Counted from the stretch's first letter, positions 1 through 9,309 are shown. The stretch is 64,000 nt of DNA from Rubripirellula tenax (GCF_007860125.1 NZ_SJPW01000002.1:1-64000), one strand, 5' to 3'. The notes: generated by a model from the letters alone, not told the origin. A program made the numbers and translations.

Positions 1-114
1 GCGGGGCTAGACGGCGGGAAAAGAATGGTTTGGTACGGTGCCCGAACCGTCCAAGACGCAGGCGAAAAACCAAGTCGCGAGCGGGAACGCCGTAAAACAC
101 GGGATCAAACGCAA

Positions 115-142
115 AAAGGCCGATGCGAGTGCATCGGCCTTT
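115..142 (-). terminator. Rho-independent terminator of tRNA-Asn
   Basis: A perfect 12-bp inverted repeat (arms 115-126 and 131-142, loop GAGT) lies 45 bases downstream of the tRNA on the minus strand. Read on that strand the stem runs into a T tract at 111-115. Strand and position fit the end of the tRNA transcript. In the remaining bases 1-114 I see no convincing gene. Confidence 0.8.
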
Positions 143-187
143 GGCGTTAACTGGTGGGCAGCAGCATTTCGCTACTGTCCAGAAAAG

Positions 188-260
188 CTCCCCCGGCAGG
201 ACTCGAACCTGCGACAGGGTGATTAACAGTCACCTGCTCTACCGACTGAGCTACAGGGGA
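188..260 (-). tRNA. tRNA-Asn (anticodon GTT)
   Basis: Read on the minus strand, the 73 bases fold as a complete cloverleaf. The acceptor TCCCCTG pairs with CGGGGGA, the D-arm carries AGTCGGTA, the anticodon loop CTGTTAA presents GTT, and the T-arm GCAGG-TTCGAGT-CCTGC is perfect. The discriminator base is G and CCA is not encoded. A terminator follows downstream at 115-142, so the tRNA is probably a single-gene transcript. Confidence 0.97.
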
Positions 261-327
261 TTGGGAGCTTGGGTTGGTTCCCGAGCGTGGGAATTTAATG
301 AAGGTTGGCGTTGGTCGCAAGGGGAAC

Positions 328-996
328 TCAGGGCGTCGTGATCACGATGTCGTCAAACTCGTTGAGGTCGTCGAATGATCCGATCCCGATACGCCCGGCT
401 CCGAAGGTCGTATCGGTCACTTCCATGTGTGGCTTGCTCATGTCGTCGAAGAATAGCTTGATTTCTCCGTTTTCGATGTTCCTTGTGACCCGGACGGTGT
501 GCCAGTCGTCGTCCCAGGGAACCAATTTCTCGTTGTTAGTTAGCGCCAGACGGGGGGCCTCCTTCACGATCATGATTTGCCCGCTGTGAGGGTCCGGCTT
601 CGCGCCCACGTGGACGTAATAGAAGTGCTGGTCGTCTTGGTAACCGAAAAACACGCAACAGTCGCGGTGATTGCCAGTGTCTTTGGTGCTGCGAACCCGG
701 AAAGTGATGTCGCATGTTCCGACTTGGAGATCCTTGACCAGCGCGACGTGGCCCGGGCTGCGGACGGGCGGCTTGTACTCACTTTCGCGGGCCGTGATTT
801 CGATTCCATGATTGCCGTCGTGATCGGTCATCCGCCAGGTCTTCGGATCCAGAAACTGCCATCGATCGAGGCCGCTTTCGAAGTCTTCGGAAAACACGAC
901 CTTCGGTTCGTCCGCGACACTCGACGAACCCAATGCGGTGAATGCCAAGCCAACGATGGTCAGCGAGGCGGCGAAGCACATGGCGGGCGATTTCAT
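328..996 (-). CDS. secreted LamG/3-keto-disaccharide-hydrolase-like protein
   Basis: About 222 residues. The ATG at 996 is preferred over an in-frame upstream start because it directly begins a signal peptide (MKSPAM followed by a hydrophobic stretch ending near SSSVADEP). The mature part starts with FSEDFESGLDRW and ends in GRIGIGSFDDLNEFDDIVI. This is the pattern of the concanavalin-like jelly-roll found in planctomycete DUF1080/LamG proteins, which bind or cleave sugars. No catalytic residues can be assigned by eye, so binding rather than hydrolysis is possible. It probably acts in the periplasm or outside the cell. It lies downstream of the ykgJ-like gene on the same strand, with a 150-base gap that may hold its own promoter. 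Confidence 0.75.
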   Translation of the reverse strand: MKSPAMCFAASLTIVGLAFTALGSSSVADEPKVVFSEDFESGLDRWQFLDPKTWRMTDHDGNHGIEITARESEYKPPVRSPGHVALVKDLQVGTCDITFRVRSTKDTGNHRDCCVFFGYQDDQHFYYVHVGAKPDPHSGQIMIVKEAPRLALTNNEKLVPWDDDWHTVRVTRNIENGEIKLFFDDMSKPHMEVTDTTFGAGRIGIGSFDDLNEFDDIVITTP

Positions 997-1149
997 GGCG
1001 AAAATGTCTCGAAAAATGTCACGGGGGCGAAAAGGCAAACAGGGAACGTCATCATAGTCCTTTGCCGACCGAATGTGTCGGCAATATTCTGTCGAGGTTC
1101 ATCGCGGGCCGTACAAACAAAGTCCATGAAGATTGCGGTGAGCGGGTCG

Positions 1150-1602
1150 CTACACGGACTTCTTCTTGCGTTGCACTTCGATTTTCTCGAGGGAATACAG
1201 TTTCCCTTGGCCGGCGCCGGGACAAACCTCGCACGTTTCTTTCCAGTCCCTTGGCTTGTTGAGGTTTGAGTCCCAAAACGGCCATGTTCGGCATTGGGTC
1301 GGACGCGAGGCGTAGACCGAACATTTTCGCGTGTCGGGATCCAGCAGGATGCAGTCGCCGTCGGGGTACTCGACAAGACTCTGTTGGGCGCCGACTTGGC
1401 GAACGAAGCGGTGCGAAAATGTCTCGACCGACATTTCCATCTCTTCGGCCATCGCGGCGATTTCTTTGTCGGCTACCCAGACGTATCCGGGGTCACCGCT
1501 ACAGCAGGCGCCACACTGGGTGCATTCAAACCGGAGGCCGTCTTCGTACCACGGTGCTTGGACGGTTTTCGATTTGGCGTGGCGTTTGTTCTTTTTGTTC
1601 AT
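1150..1602 (-). CDS. YkgJ-family cysteine-cluster protein
   Basis: About 150 residues. The cysteine pattern FECTQCGACC near residue 30, then CILLD, KCSVYASRPTQCRTWPFW and CEVCPG, is the hallmark of the YkgJ/UPF0153 family, which is predicted to chelate zinc or iron. The molecular function of the family is unknown. The ATG at 1602 is preferred over a TTG four codons upstream. It starts 8 bases after the stop of the cysteine-desulfurase-like gene and is almost certainly the last gene of the moaD-moaE operon. The C-terminus is lysine-rich. The neighbourhood hints at a link with Fe-S or sulfur chemistry, but that is inference. Confidence 0.85.
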   Translation of the reverse strand: MNKKNKRHAKSKTVQAPWYEDGLRFECTQCGACCSGDPGYVWVADKEIAAMAEEMEMSVETFSHRFVRQVGAQQSLVEYPDGDCILLDPDTRKCSVYASRPTQCRTWPFWDSNLNKPRDWKETCEVCPGAGQGKLYSLEKIEVQRKKKSV

Positions 1603-1610
1603 CGTCAGAA

Positions 1611-2768
1611 TCAAAGATCGCGAAAGATATGTTCGAGCGACTGGGCGACGGTTTCGATTTCGTCGTCGGACGTGAAGGGCGAGCCGCTGAACCGGAGTGT
1701 ACCTGCCGGACCGCTTTCGATGCAGTCGTGGATCAGTGCGGCGCAGTGGAGGCCTGATCGTGTTTCGATGCCGAATTCAGAATCCAGGATGGCTGCCAAA
1801 TCCGAAACCGCGTAGGCGGTGGAAGTGATGCTGGCAATCGGCAGTCGTGCTTCCGACGCGTGAAGGGTGACCGATGGAACCGAACGCAAGTGATCGTGCA
1901 ATCGCCTTGCAATTTCGGTCGCCCGCGTGGCGCGGCGATCGAGTTCGGCGGGGGACAATGGGGTCAACGCCGCCAGCCAACCGGCGATGGCCGGCACGTT
2001 CAGATTGCCGGCTTCCATCATGTCGGGCATCGTGGTCGGCATGTTCAGCGATTCGCTATGGCTGCCGGTGCCGCCTTGGATCGTCGCACGCAACTCGCCA
2101 TGCACCCGTTTGGATGCATACAAGAACGCGGTGCCGAGGGGACCGCCGGAGGACTTGTGTCCTGGCGCGGCCAACAGGTCGATGTGAGCATCGGCGACAT
2201 CGATCGGAAGCGTGCCGAACGTCTGTGCCGCATCGCACAAGAATCGGGCGGGATGATCGGCGATCGATTGTCCGATTTCGCGGATCGGTTGGACGGCGCC
2301 GGTCACGTTGCTGGCCGACGTCACGGCGACCAAACGCGTTTGATCGGTGACTTCGTCGAGGACTCTTTGTGTGTCGACTTGCCCGCCGCGATCGGTGGGA
2401 ACGACGGTGATCGTGATTTGTCCTCGCGATTGCCAATCGTAAAGCGGTCGCAGGACGGAGTTGTGTTCGGCGGCGGTGGTGACGACGTGATCGCCGGATC
2501 GAAGGATGCCGTGAATGGCGGCGTTGAGTGCGGCGGTACCGCTGCCGTGAAACGAAACGCAGTCGTCCGATTCGGCGCCGATGATCTTGGCGATCAGGCG
2601 TCGCGTTTGGGCGACGACCGAGCCGGCGTCGATGGCAGATTGGTACGCACCTCGTCCGGCCGCAGCGCCACAAGTTCTTGCGAAGTCGTCCATCGCCGCA
2701 AGGACTTCATCGGCCTTTGGCCACGACGTCGCGGCGTGATCCAGATAGATTCGTTTTCGGTCACTCAT
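1611..2768 (-). CDS. cysteine desulfurase-like aminotransferase (class V)
   Basis: 385 residues, a full-length fold-type I PLP enzyme of the NifS/CsdA type. The N-terminus IYLDHAATSWPK is typical. The PLP-binding lysine is in APGHKSSGGPLG (about residue 206) and a candidate catalytic cysteine is in ETRSGLHCAAL near residue 340. The closest family by eye is the shorter CsdA-like group that ends near FTSDDEIETV. It is expected to release sulfur from cysteine as an enzyme persulfide. The start overlaps the end of moaE by 8 bases, which points to translational coupling. A role in loading sulfur onto MoaD is an attractive inference, not shown by the sequence. Confidence 0.88.
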   Translation of the reverse strand: MSDRKRIYLDHAATSWPKADEVLAAMDDFARTCGAAAGRGAYQSAIDAGSVVAQTRRLIAKIIGAESDDCVSFHGSGTAALNAAIHGILRSGDHVVTTAAEHNSVLRPLYDWQSRGQITITVVPTDRGGQVDTQRVLDEVTDQTRLVAVTSASNVTGAVQPIREIGQSIADHPARFLCDAAQTFGTLPIDVADAHIDLLAAPGHKSSGGPLGTAFLYASKRVHGELRATIQGGTGSHSESLNMPTTMPDMMEAGNLNVPAIAGWLAALTPLSPAELDRRATRATEIARRLHDHLRSVPSVTLHASEARLPIASITSTAYAVSDLAAILDSEFGIETRSGLHCAALIHDCIESGPAGTLRFSGSPFTSDDEIETVAQSLEHIFRDL

Positions 2769-3213
2769 TCGGCGTGCTGTCCGAATCGGGGTGAACCCAC
2801 TCTTGTTGACCGTCGGTGTAGGTTTCGCGTTTCCAAATCGGAACGTCGCGTTTGATCGCGTCCATCATCCAAGGCAGTGCCGCGAAGGTGTCGACGCGAT
2901 GGGCGCTGCTGCAGCCGACCACGATGCTGGCTTCGCCGACAGGGACTCGCCCGATTCGGTGAACGATGACGACGTGGGCGAGCGAGTAAGTATCGATCGC
3001 TTGACGGGCGATTTGACCCAGTTGCTCGATCGCCATTGGTCGATGGGCTTCGTAGTCAAGCGTTTCGGTGATTCGGTCGTCGGTCGTTCGGCGGGTGACA
3101 CCGACAAACCAACCATGCGCACCGACATCGGGGTCGCTGACTTTTTCGGTCAGCGCGTTCAGGTCGATGGGGGCGTCGACGATATCGATGTGGACGGTGG
3201 GATTGGCGGACAT
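2761..3213 (-). CDS. moaE: molybdopterin synthase catalytic subunit MoaE
   Basis: 150 residues. MoaE inserts sulfur into precursor Z (cPMP) to form molybdopterin, together with MoaD. Family signatures are GWFVGVTR near the start, LDYEAHRPMA, HRIGRVPVGE, and SAHR followed by the conserved lysine segment DAIKRDVPIWKRE. The ATG at 3213 was chosen because it gives the normal MoaE length and lies 8 bases after the moaD stop; a longer upstream frame runs antisense-like through moaD. It is cotranscribed with moaD and overlaps the desulfurase-like gene downstream. Confidence 0.95.
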   Translation of the reverse strand: MSANPTVHIDIVDAPIDLNALTEKVSDPDVGAHGWFVGVTRRTTDDRITETLDYEAHRPMAIEQLGQIARQAIDTYSLAHVVIVHRIGRVPVGEASIVVGCSSAHRVDTFAALPWMMDAIKRDVPIWKRETYTDGQQEWVHPDSDSTPNE

Positions 3214-3221
3214 GATTGGGC

Positions 3222-3470
3222 TCAGCCGCCGCTGACGGGCGGAATCAACGCGATCGTCGAGTCTTCGTCGATGATGGATTGATCGATGACGTAGCGGTTG
3301 TCGACGGCCAGCCGGCACGAAGGAATCAACGGCGTTAGCTCCGGTGCGGCGACTTGTAATGCGTCGAATATGGCTCGTGCTTGGATCGGTGATCGGACTT
3401 CGACTTCGACGGTGTCGCGCCCGGCCAGTTGTTTAGCGCCGGCGAACATTTGGACTTGGATCTTGATCAT
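3222..3470 (-). CDS. moaD: molybdopterin synthase sulfur carrier subunit MoaD
   Basis: 82 residues with a ubiquitin-like fold. The protein ends in VSGG, the di-glycine tail that is adenylated and thiocarboxylated before donating sulfur to MoaE. The N-terminus MIKIQVQMFAGAKQLAG is typical of MoaD. It overlaps the end of the upstream FAD/4Fe-4S gene by 4 bases (ATGA) and is followed by moaE after 8 bases. No moeB-type adenylating enzyme is in the window, so activation must come from elsewhere. Confidence 0.95.
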   Translation of the reverse strand: MIKIQVQMFAGAKQLAGRDTVEVEVRSPIQARAIFDALQVAAPELTPLIPSCRLAVDNRYVIDQSIIDEDSTIALIPPVSGG

Positions 3471-6442
3471 ATTTCTTGAAGCTCTTTTTCAATTTTTGGC
3501 ATGCGGCCATACGCATAGGCGAGCAGCTTGAGCGGATGGATGGTGCTGCGTCCGCTGCCGTGTTCGATTTGCATTCGGCAGGCGCTGCATTCGGTCGTCG
3601 CCATCGATACTTTCGCGGATCGCATCGCTGAGATCAGCGGCCATCCGATCCGCAGGCTGTTGCGATAGTTTTTGCGTTGCAATCCCCACGTGCCGGCCAT
3701 GCCCGTACAGCCGGCTTCGATGCGTTCGATTTCCATGCCCGGGATCAGTTCCAACAGCTTCGGACCGACTTGATGGGGGTCGAGGACGCGGAGGTGGCAC
3801 GGTTGGTGATACGCGATGTGGGCGTCGATGTTCTGGAATTCGGTCGACAGCCGGCCGCCTTGGTGCAGGTTCCACAGATAGGCACAGGCTTCGTGCGAGT
3901 GTTCGGCAACCAAGTGTGCGTCCTCGTCATCGAGCAGATTGGGATACTCGTGTTTCAAGCAAAGGACGGCCGCCGGTTCGGTGGCGATGACGGTGTATCC
4001 GCTGCGGACGGCGTCGGCCAACAATCGAACATTGTGACGGGCGATCTTGCGGGCGCCCTTCAGGTCGCCGGCCGTGATCCTTGCCATGCCGGATCCGGAT
4101 TGAGCGAGCGGGACGTAGATGCCGATGCTGTTTTGTTGCAGCACTTCGCCCAGCGCGCGGCCGATATCCGGGTCGTGGAAGTTTGCAAACTGGTCGACGA
4201 AATACAGAACTTTCAAACCGCCCTGAGGCAGCGGTCGTGTCCAGCGTCGGCGATGGGCGTGTCGCAAAAAAGTTTCACGAACGAACGGCGGCAGTTCCCG
4301 TGCCGCGGACAGTCCGAACAATTTTTCGGCGATCCAGCGCGTGAACTTTCCGCGGATCAATTGGTTCGATAGCCACGGTGCTCGCGATGCAAATGCGGCA
4401 ACCAAATCGATGCGTCCCATCAACAGATCCGACACCGGCAAACCGTTGGTGGCGACGTACTGTGATTTCAACTCGCCGACAATTTTGGGGATATCAACCG
4501 ACGCCGGGCATTCCAATCGACATTGGTGACAGTTGAAGCAAAGGTCGGTGATTTCCTTGGCCCGTTCGCCGGTCAAGTCATCGACGCTCAGTTGGCCACT
4601 CAAAACGCCTCGCAATAAGTTGGCTTTCGCGCGAGGGGACGCTTCTTCGCGGGGAGTGGCGCGAAAGACCGGGCATTGTCGTTCGCCGGGTGATGTCGTG
4701 CGACAGCGGGCACAGCCGTTACAGCTTTGTGCCACCGTCGTGATCATGCGGGCGGCTGGCCATTGTTGAAGCACTTGCAGTTGTGGTACCGACCGACCGG
4801 CTTGCTCGGCGGCCGCGATCGCCGATGGTTGGTCCGCTTCAACGATGATGCGATTGTCCGACGAGATGTCGATCGTTTGCGCGGTCGGACGCAGGTTCTC
4901 GTTCGGTTTTTGCAGCACAGCACCGAACAGTTTTCCGGGATTGAGTCGATGCTGCGGATCGAACAGTCGTTTGACTTGTCCCATCGCTTGCCAGAGGTCA
5001 CCGAATTGAGCAGGCAATAGATACGAACGACTCAGTCCGGCCGCGTGTTCGACACTGACTTGGCCGCCATGTTCCCAAACGACTTCGGCGATCTGTTTCG
5101 AAATCGTGTGCAATCGCTTGTGATCGGCTTGTTGTCGGAGATCCAAAAACGGTCGCAAGTGCAATTGGCCGTGTCCGACGTGCGCGAACAGTGTCCCGGT
5201 GGCTTGGTTGCGTTTGAGCGTGTCTTGGATGGCGGTCAACACCGCCGGCAATCGCTGGCTCGGTACGGCAACGTCTTCGATGAACGGCACGGGCGACTCG
5301 GTGCCTTTGAATCGGTACAGTCGCGGAATCACGCGGCGCGATAACTGCCAATACAGATCCCGTTCGCTCTGTTTGACGGTATCCAGACTGGCAAACGACG
5401 CGTCGTGTCCGGTCGACATCGATTCGCGAATGGCAGCCAATCGGTCGTGCAGGTCTTCGAGCGATTCACTTTGGATTTCGACCAGCACCATGGCTTCGGC
5501 TTCGCGAGGCAGCAGTTCGGCGAACCGAGGGTCCGTGTCGCGAGCGATCTGAAGTAGTCGTCGATCCATCAAGTCGCAAGCGACCAAGCCGTGCTTGAGC
5601 GCCGCGACGGCGCCACGCGCGGCGATGTCTAGGCGATGGTAGAAACACAGCACAACACCACGATGGGTCGCGATCGGTTCGGTGCGAACGGTTGCGTCGA
5701 TCAGGATTCCGAGCGTGCCCTGCGTACCGACCATGAACTTCGCCAAGTTCACTGCCCCGCTTGCATCGACGACGTCGTCGAGGCGGTACCCGCCGCGTGA
5801 TTTCGGCGCAGTCGTGGTCGCGTCGAGCAGCGGCTGGAACTGGCTTTGAATCTCGGCGATGCCGCGTGCCAATCGGCCGGGTGTTCCAGGATCGTTGGGA
5901 TGATGAACCGAAAGGTCTAGCAGTTCGCCGTCGACGGTAACGACGCGCATCGATTCGATGGTGTCGCGGGCCGAACCGCTGCGCATGTAGTGGCTGCCCG
6001 AGGCATTCGTGGCCAGCACGCTGCCCATCGTCGTGACCGATCGCGTGACGGGGTCGGGTCCGAACCAGCGTTGATGATCTCGCAAGGCTCGGTTGACTTC
6101 GGCAAGGATCGCGCCGCTTTGCACAACGACTCGCGACCCATCGGGCGAGATCGTGATCCGGCGCATGTAGCGGGTGAAGTCAATGATCAATCCGTTGCCC
6201 AGCGACTCGCCGGCCACACCGCTGCCGGTACCGCGCGGGTGCAGCGAAATCTCGTGCTCGGCTGCATACTGGGCCGTCGCCATGACGTCGGCGACGGTCC
6301 GAGGGCGGACGACACCGAGCGGTTCGACCTGATAGATGCTGGCGTCGGACGCATAAAGCTGGGTCATCAGCCGATCGCAGAACACATCTCCGCCGACAAT
6401 GCCGCGAAGGTCGTCTTGGATGCGTTGCCGATCAATGTCCAT
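3467..6442 (-). CDS. FAD-binding/4Fe-4S oxidoreductase (YdiJ/GlcD-GlpC fusion type)
   Basis: 991 residues. The N-terminal half is a PCMH-type FAD domain (HPRGTGSGVAGESLGNG near residue 90, TTMGSVLATNASG near 140) with the C-terminal cap of the D-lactate/glycolate dehydrogenase family, ending at HRLNPGKLFG. Two ferredoxin-type clusters follow, CNGCARC and CFNCHQCRLECP (about residues 575-650). The last third carries cysteine-rich CCG domains (HQPCHLRVLD, EAGCTGMAGTWG, ATTECSACRMQIEHG). This is the architecture of E. coli YdiJ and bacterial D-2-hydroxyacid dehydrogenases that pass electrons to quinone. The substrate cannot be told from the sequence. It is the first gene of the moaD-moaE operon, an unusual partnership. 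Confidence 0.9.
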   Translation of the reverse strand: MDIDRQRIQDDLRGIVGGDVFCDRLMTQLYASDASIYQVEPLGVVRPRTVADVMATAQYAAEHEISLHPRGTGSGVAGESLGNGLIIDFTRYMRRITISPDGSRVVVQSGAILAEVNRALRDHQRWFGPDPVTRSVTTMGSVLATNASGSHYMRSGSARDTIESMRVVTVDGELLDLSVHHPNDPGTPGRLARGIAEIQSQFQPLLDATTTAPKSRGGYRLDDVVDASGAVNLAKFMVGTQGTLGILIDATVRTEPIATHRGVVLCFYHRLDIAARGAVAALKHGLVACDLMDRRLLQIARDTDPRFAELLPREAEAMVLVEIQSESLEDLHDRLAAIRESMSTGHDASFASLDTVKQSERDLYWQLSRRVIPRLYRFKGTESPVPFIEDVAVPSQRLPAVLTAIQDTLKRNQATGTLFAHVGHGQLHLRPFLDLRQQADHKRLHTISKQIAEVVWEHGGQVSVEHAAGLSRSYLLPAQFGDLWQAMGQVKRLFDPQHRLNPGKLFGAVLQKPNENLRPTAQTIDISSDNRIIVEADQPSAIAAAEQAGRSVPQLQVLQQWPAARMITTVAQSCNGCARCRTTSPGERQCPVFRATPREEASPRAKANLLRGVLSGQLSVDDLTGERAKEITDLCFNCHQCRLECPASVDIPKIVGELKSQYVATNGLPVSDLLMGRIDLVAAFASRAPWLSNQLIRGKFTRWIAEKLFGLSAARELPPFVRETFLRHAHRRRWTRPLPQGGLKVLYFVDQFANFHDPDIGRALGEVLQQNSIGIYVPLAQSGSGMARITAGDLKGARKIARHNVRLLADAVRSGYTVIATEPAAVLCLKHEYPNLLDDEDAHLVAEHSHEACAYLWNLHQGGRLSTEFQNIDAHIAYHQPCHLRVLDPHQVGPKLLELIPGMEIERIEAGCTGMAGTWGLQRKNYRNSLRIGWPLISAMRSAKVSMATTECSACRMQIEHGSGRSTIHPLKLLAYAYGRMPKIEKELQEI

Positions 6443-6504
6443 GCGATTGTTTTGACCGCTTTGAAAGCGGGTTCCATCAAGCCGTTCCAGCAGATAATCG
6501 GTCC

Positions 6505-6533
6505 ATTATACGCGAGAATCGCGAAATCGGCTG
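6505..6533 (-). promoter_or_regulatory. candidate promoter of the FAD oxidoreductase-moaDE operon
   Basis: On the minus strand a perfect TATAAT lies at 6505-6510, about 63 bases upstream of the operon's first ATG. The -35 position (about 6528-6533) is weak. A small hairpin CCGCTT-TCA-AAGCGG lies in the predicted leader at 6461-6475. Confidence 0.45.
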
Positions 6534-6570
6534 GTGGGGGCTGTCGCGGTTGCGCCGACTCGAATCTGGA

Positions 6571-7218
6571 TCAGCTTTCGCGGTTGATCAGTCCGAGCAC
6601 TTCGGCTCGCGATTTGGGGTCGTCGCGGAAGGCGCCGCGCATCGCGCTGGTCAGACATAGGCTGCCCGGCTTGCGTACACCCCGCATCGTCATACAGCTG
6701 TGCGTCGATTCGACGACGACGGCAACTCCGCGTGCCGAAAGCCGATCTTCGATCAGGTCGGCGACCGTTTGCGTCAGCCGTTCCTGCACTTGCGGGCGAC
6801 GAGCGACTTCTTCGACGACGCGGGCCAGTTTGCTGAGTCCGACGACTTTGCCGCTGGGCAGGTAGGCGATGTGCGCCTTGCCGGTGAATGGCAGCAGGTG
6901 GTGTTCGCACATGCTACAGAAGCTGATGTCACGGACCAGCACGATTTCGTCGTAGTCTTCGGTGAAGACTTTTGCCAAGTGGCGGCCGGGATCGCTTTTC
7001 AGTCCGGCAAACATTTCGGCGTACATGCGGGCCACGCGAGCGGGGGTTTCCAGCAGGCCTTCTCGGTCGGGGTCTTCCCCGACGGCACCCAGAATGACGC
7101 GTACAGCCGACTCGATCGCCTTCAGGTCGACGGCGTCGTTGCGTGGTTCGTTAGGGTCGGCAAAGAACGCATGCTCGGATGGGTCTTTCGCAGGCGCGTG
7201 GGTGGCAGATTCGTGCAC
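6571..7218 (-). CDS. folE: GTP cyclohydrolase I (FolE)
   Basis: 215 residues, full length. It converts GTP to 7,8-dihydroneopterin triphosphate, the first step of tetrahydrofolate and queuosine-type pathways. The zinc and catalytic motifs are present: [43 protein letters not shown] and the second zinc cysteine in [10 protein letters not shown]. The first ~30 residues are a non-conserved extension. The start is a GTG at 7218, since no ATG lies in the right place. It is separated from the operon downstream by 128 bases and from the beta-propeller gene upstream by 150 bases, so it is probably its own unit. Confidence 0.96.
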   Translation of the reverse strand: MHESATHAPAKDPSEHAFFADPNEPRNDAVDLKAIESAVRVILGAVGEDPDREGLLETPARVARMYAEMFAGLKSDPGRHLAKVFTEDYDEIVLVRDISFCSMCEHHLLPFTGKAHIAYLPSGKVVGLSKLARVVEEVARRPQVQERLTQTVADLIEDRLSARGVAVVVESTHSCMTMRGVRKPGSLCLTSAMRGAFRDDPKSRAEVLGLINRES

Positions 7219-7368
7219 GTTTGGCTTCCGGGTTATCGTTTGAGTTCGCTCGTATCTTAATCCCGACCAGTCGATTCTGCACCGGGATGGACGCCGAAGG
7301 CCCTCGTTTGGCGTTCGACGGTGAATTTTACCGAGCCGGCTAGTGGCCCCAGCAAGGTCAACGTCGGG

Positions 7369-8736
7369 CTATCGCGACGCAGCAGTTTGCGACGTGGGAA
7401 ACGTCAGGCAGACCACATTCTCGTCGCCGCGAACGATGACCCGATCGCCGACCACAATGGGGGCGGCCCAGCACGGGAAGGTCAGCGCCGGTCGGTCGCC
7501 ATCGGGCTGTGTTAAATCCCAGGTCGCAACGATGTCGAGCTTGTCCGGATTGATTCGCAGAATTTCGATTCGGCCGCGTTCCTCCAATACGATCAAGTGA
7601 TCACCGACGCGGGTGATCGAGGACCGGATGCGTCGAGGGTCGCTCCATTGGACACCGCCGGTTTTCCAGTCGATGCACCGGAGATCGCTGTCCGGCGAAT
7701 TTCGACCACTGCATCCGTACAGAAAACCATCGGCCAAGATGGGCGTGGCCCAGTGGGATCGCATCGCTTGGCGCCGACGGTCGCCGGGAGGGTCGATCCA
7801 GACCGGTTCAAATGAGTCCGCGTTTATTTTCAGCAGCGCGCTGCCCACTTGGTAACATTCGCTGATGAAGACTTCATCCCCATCGACCACCGGCATCATC
7901 GCGTTGACGCTTTCGAGCATGTCGGCGCGATGGTCGAATCGCCAATGCACGGTTCCATCGGCGGGATCGATCATCATCAAACCGCCGCGGGCAAACGCGA
8001 TGACGAATGGCTTGTCGCCAATCGTAACGGTGCGAGGACTGCTGTAGCTTGCCAAGTCCTCGCCGGTCCGCCATCGCTCGCTGCCGTCGGACTGGTCGAA
8101 TGCCACGATGGCGGATCCGTTGGGCGAGACACGGTTCAACTGCATCGGCGCAATGTTTTGATCGGCGACGGGGCTTCCGCCGACCATCACGATGACCATG
8201 TCGTCGACGATCAGTGGTGAGGAGCCGACGCCGAAGAAGTTTTGGATGACACCGTACTTTTCACCAGTGTCCACCGACCAGACGAGTTTGCCGTCGCCGA
8301 TATCGCGGCAAGACAATCGTCCATCGACGCCGAAGGTAAATATACTTTCGCCGTGGATGGTGGGCGTGCTGCGCGAACCTTCTTCATAGCCAAACATGTC
8401 TCGATAGGTCATCGGTGACGTCACCGACCAGATCGTGTTGCCGTTTTCCACGTCCCTCGCGGTCAGGCGTTCATTTTCGCTGTCGTCGGTGGCATCGAAA
8501 TGATAGTAGCGTCCACCGGCGACGGATCCTAACCCGTACCCGGGCCCGACTTTCGCAGACCATTGGTAGATCGGCGGTTTGGCCCAGTCGATGGATTCGA
8601 TCCGTTCCATCGGTGCGGCGGCGGTGCTGTCGTACTTCGATCCCAAGAATCGCGGCCACTCGTCTTGCGAATGGGCGCACATCGCCCCGCCGGCAGAGAG
8701 TCCGAATGACAGAAGAATACGGTAAAGTGTTTGCAT
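7369..8736 (-). CDS. secreted PQQ-like beta-propeller protein
   Basis: 455 residues. A signal peptide (residues 1-23, ending near CAHSQDEW) is followed by DEWPRFLG, the usual opening of planctomycete PQQ-repeat proteins. Repeats such as GNTIWSV, GKLVWSVDTG, GSERWRTGED and GTVHWRFDH are blades of a BamB-like eight-bladed propeller. No dehydrogenase active-site signature is evident, so a scaffold or binding role is more likely than PQQ enzymology. It is transcribed divergently from arfB across a 93-base gap. Confidence 0.85.
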   Translation of the reverse strand: MQTLYRILLSFGLSAGGAMCAHSQDEWPRFLGSKYDSTAAAPMERIESIDWAKPPIYQWSAKVGPGYGLGSVAGGRYYHFDATDDSENERLTARDVENGNTIWSVTSPMTYRDMFGYEEGSRSTPTIHGESIFTFGVDGRLSCRDIGDGKLVWSVDTGEKYGVIQNFFGVGSSPLIVDDMVIVMVGGSPVADQNIAPMQLNRVSPNGSAIVAFDQSDGSERWRTGEDLASYSSPRTVTIGDKPFVIAFARGGLMMIDPADGTVHWRFDHRADMLESVNAMMPVVDGDEVFISECYQVGSALLKINADSFEPVWIDPPGDRRRQAMRSHWATPILADGFLYGCSGRNSPDSDLRCIDWKTGGVQWSDPRRIRSSITRVGDHLIVLEERGRIEILRINPDKLDIVATWDLTQPDGDRPALTFPCWAAPIVVGDRVIVRGDENVVCLTFPTSQTAASR

Positions 8737-8829
8737 CTGCGGATTGAACTTATTTCGCTAGGCAACGCTGGGATTCGCGATGCAGCGCCAGAAACGAAAC
8801 CGTGACCCACTCGAAATTAGACCACATCC

Positions 8830-9261
8830 ATGGCCGATCTGTACGTGAACCATCGTTTGTCGATACCGGAAAAGGAGATCGGCATCACCACCGCGCGCAG
8901 CAGCGGTCCGGGTGGTCAAAATGTGAACAAGGTGAATTCAAAGGTCACTCTGCATTGGTCACCGGCCCAATGCGAGTCACTGGACCCGGCGTGGCGGCGA
9001 CGTTTCGTTGCTCGCCAATCCAACCGGATCAACCGCGAGGGCTACTTGGTGCTTCACAGCGACAAGTATCGCGACCAAGTTCGCAATCTGGCCGACTCGC
9101 GGCAAAAGTTGGTTGATTTGTTGCTCGAATGCCAGGATGCGCCGACACCTCGTAAGGCGACGCGTCCGTCACGGGCAAGCCAGCGGCGGCGGATGGACCA
9201 GAAAACGCGTCAGTCGCAGAAAAAGCAAGGCCGCGGCGGGTCTTGGGGTGGCGATAGCTGA
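8830..9261 (+). CDS. arfB: alternative ribosome-rescue peptidyl-tRNA hydrolase ArfB
   Basis: 143 residues. The motif SSGPGGQNVNKVNSKV near residue 24 contains the catalytic GGQ shared with class I release factors. The short length and the basic tail (GRGGSWGGD end, rich in K/R/Q) that inserts into the mRNA channel identify ArfB (YaeJ) rather than a full release factor. It frees peptides from stalled ribosomes. The gene stands between the divergent beta-propeller gene and the UVR-motif gene. Confidence 0.93.
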   Translation: MADLYVNHRLSIPEKEIGITTARSSGPGGQNVNKVNSKVTLHWSPAQCESLDPAWRRRFVARQSNRINREGYLVLHSDKYRDQVRNLADSRQKLVDLLLECQDAPTPRKATRPSRASQRRRMDQKTRQSQKKQGRGGSWGGDS

Positions 9262-9281
9262 ACCGTCTCTTTTGCCGTTCC

Positions 9282-9309
9282 TTCACGCGGGACCCTTCGC
9301 TGGTATACT
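9282..9309 (+). promoter_or_regulatory. candidate promoter upstream of the UVR-motif gene
   Basis: TTCACG at 9282-9287 and TATACT at 9304-9309 are separated by 16 bases, about 70 bases before the ATG at 9381. This is a sequence match only, with a moderate -35. Confidence 0.4.
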
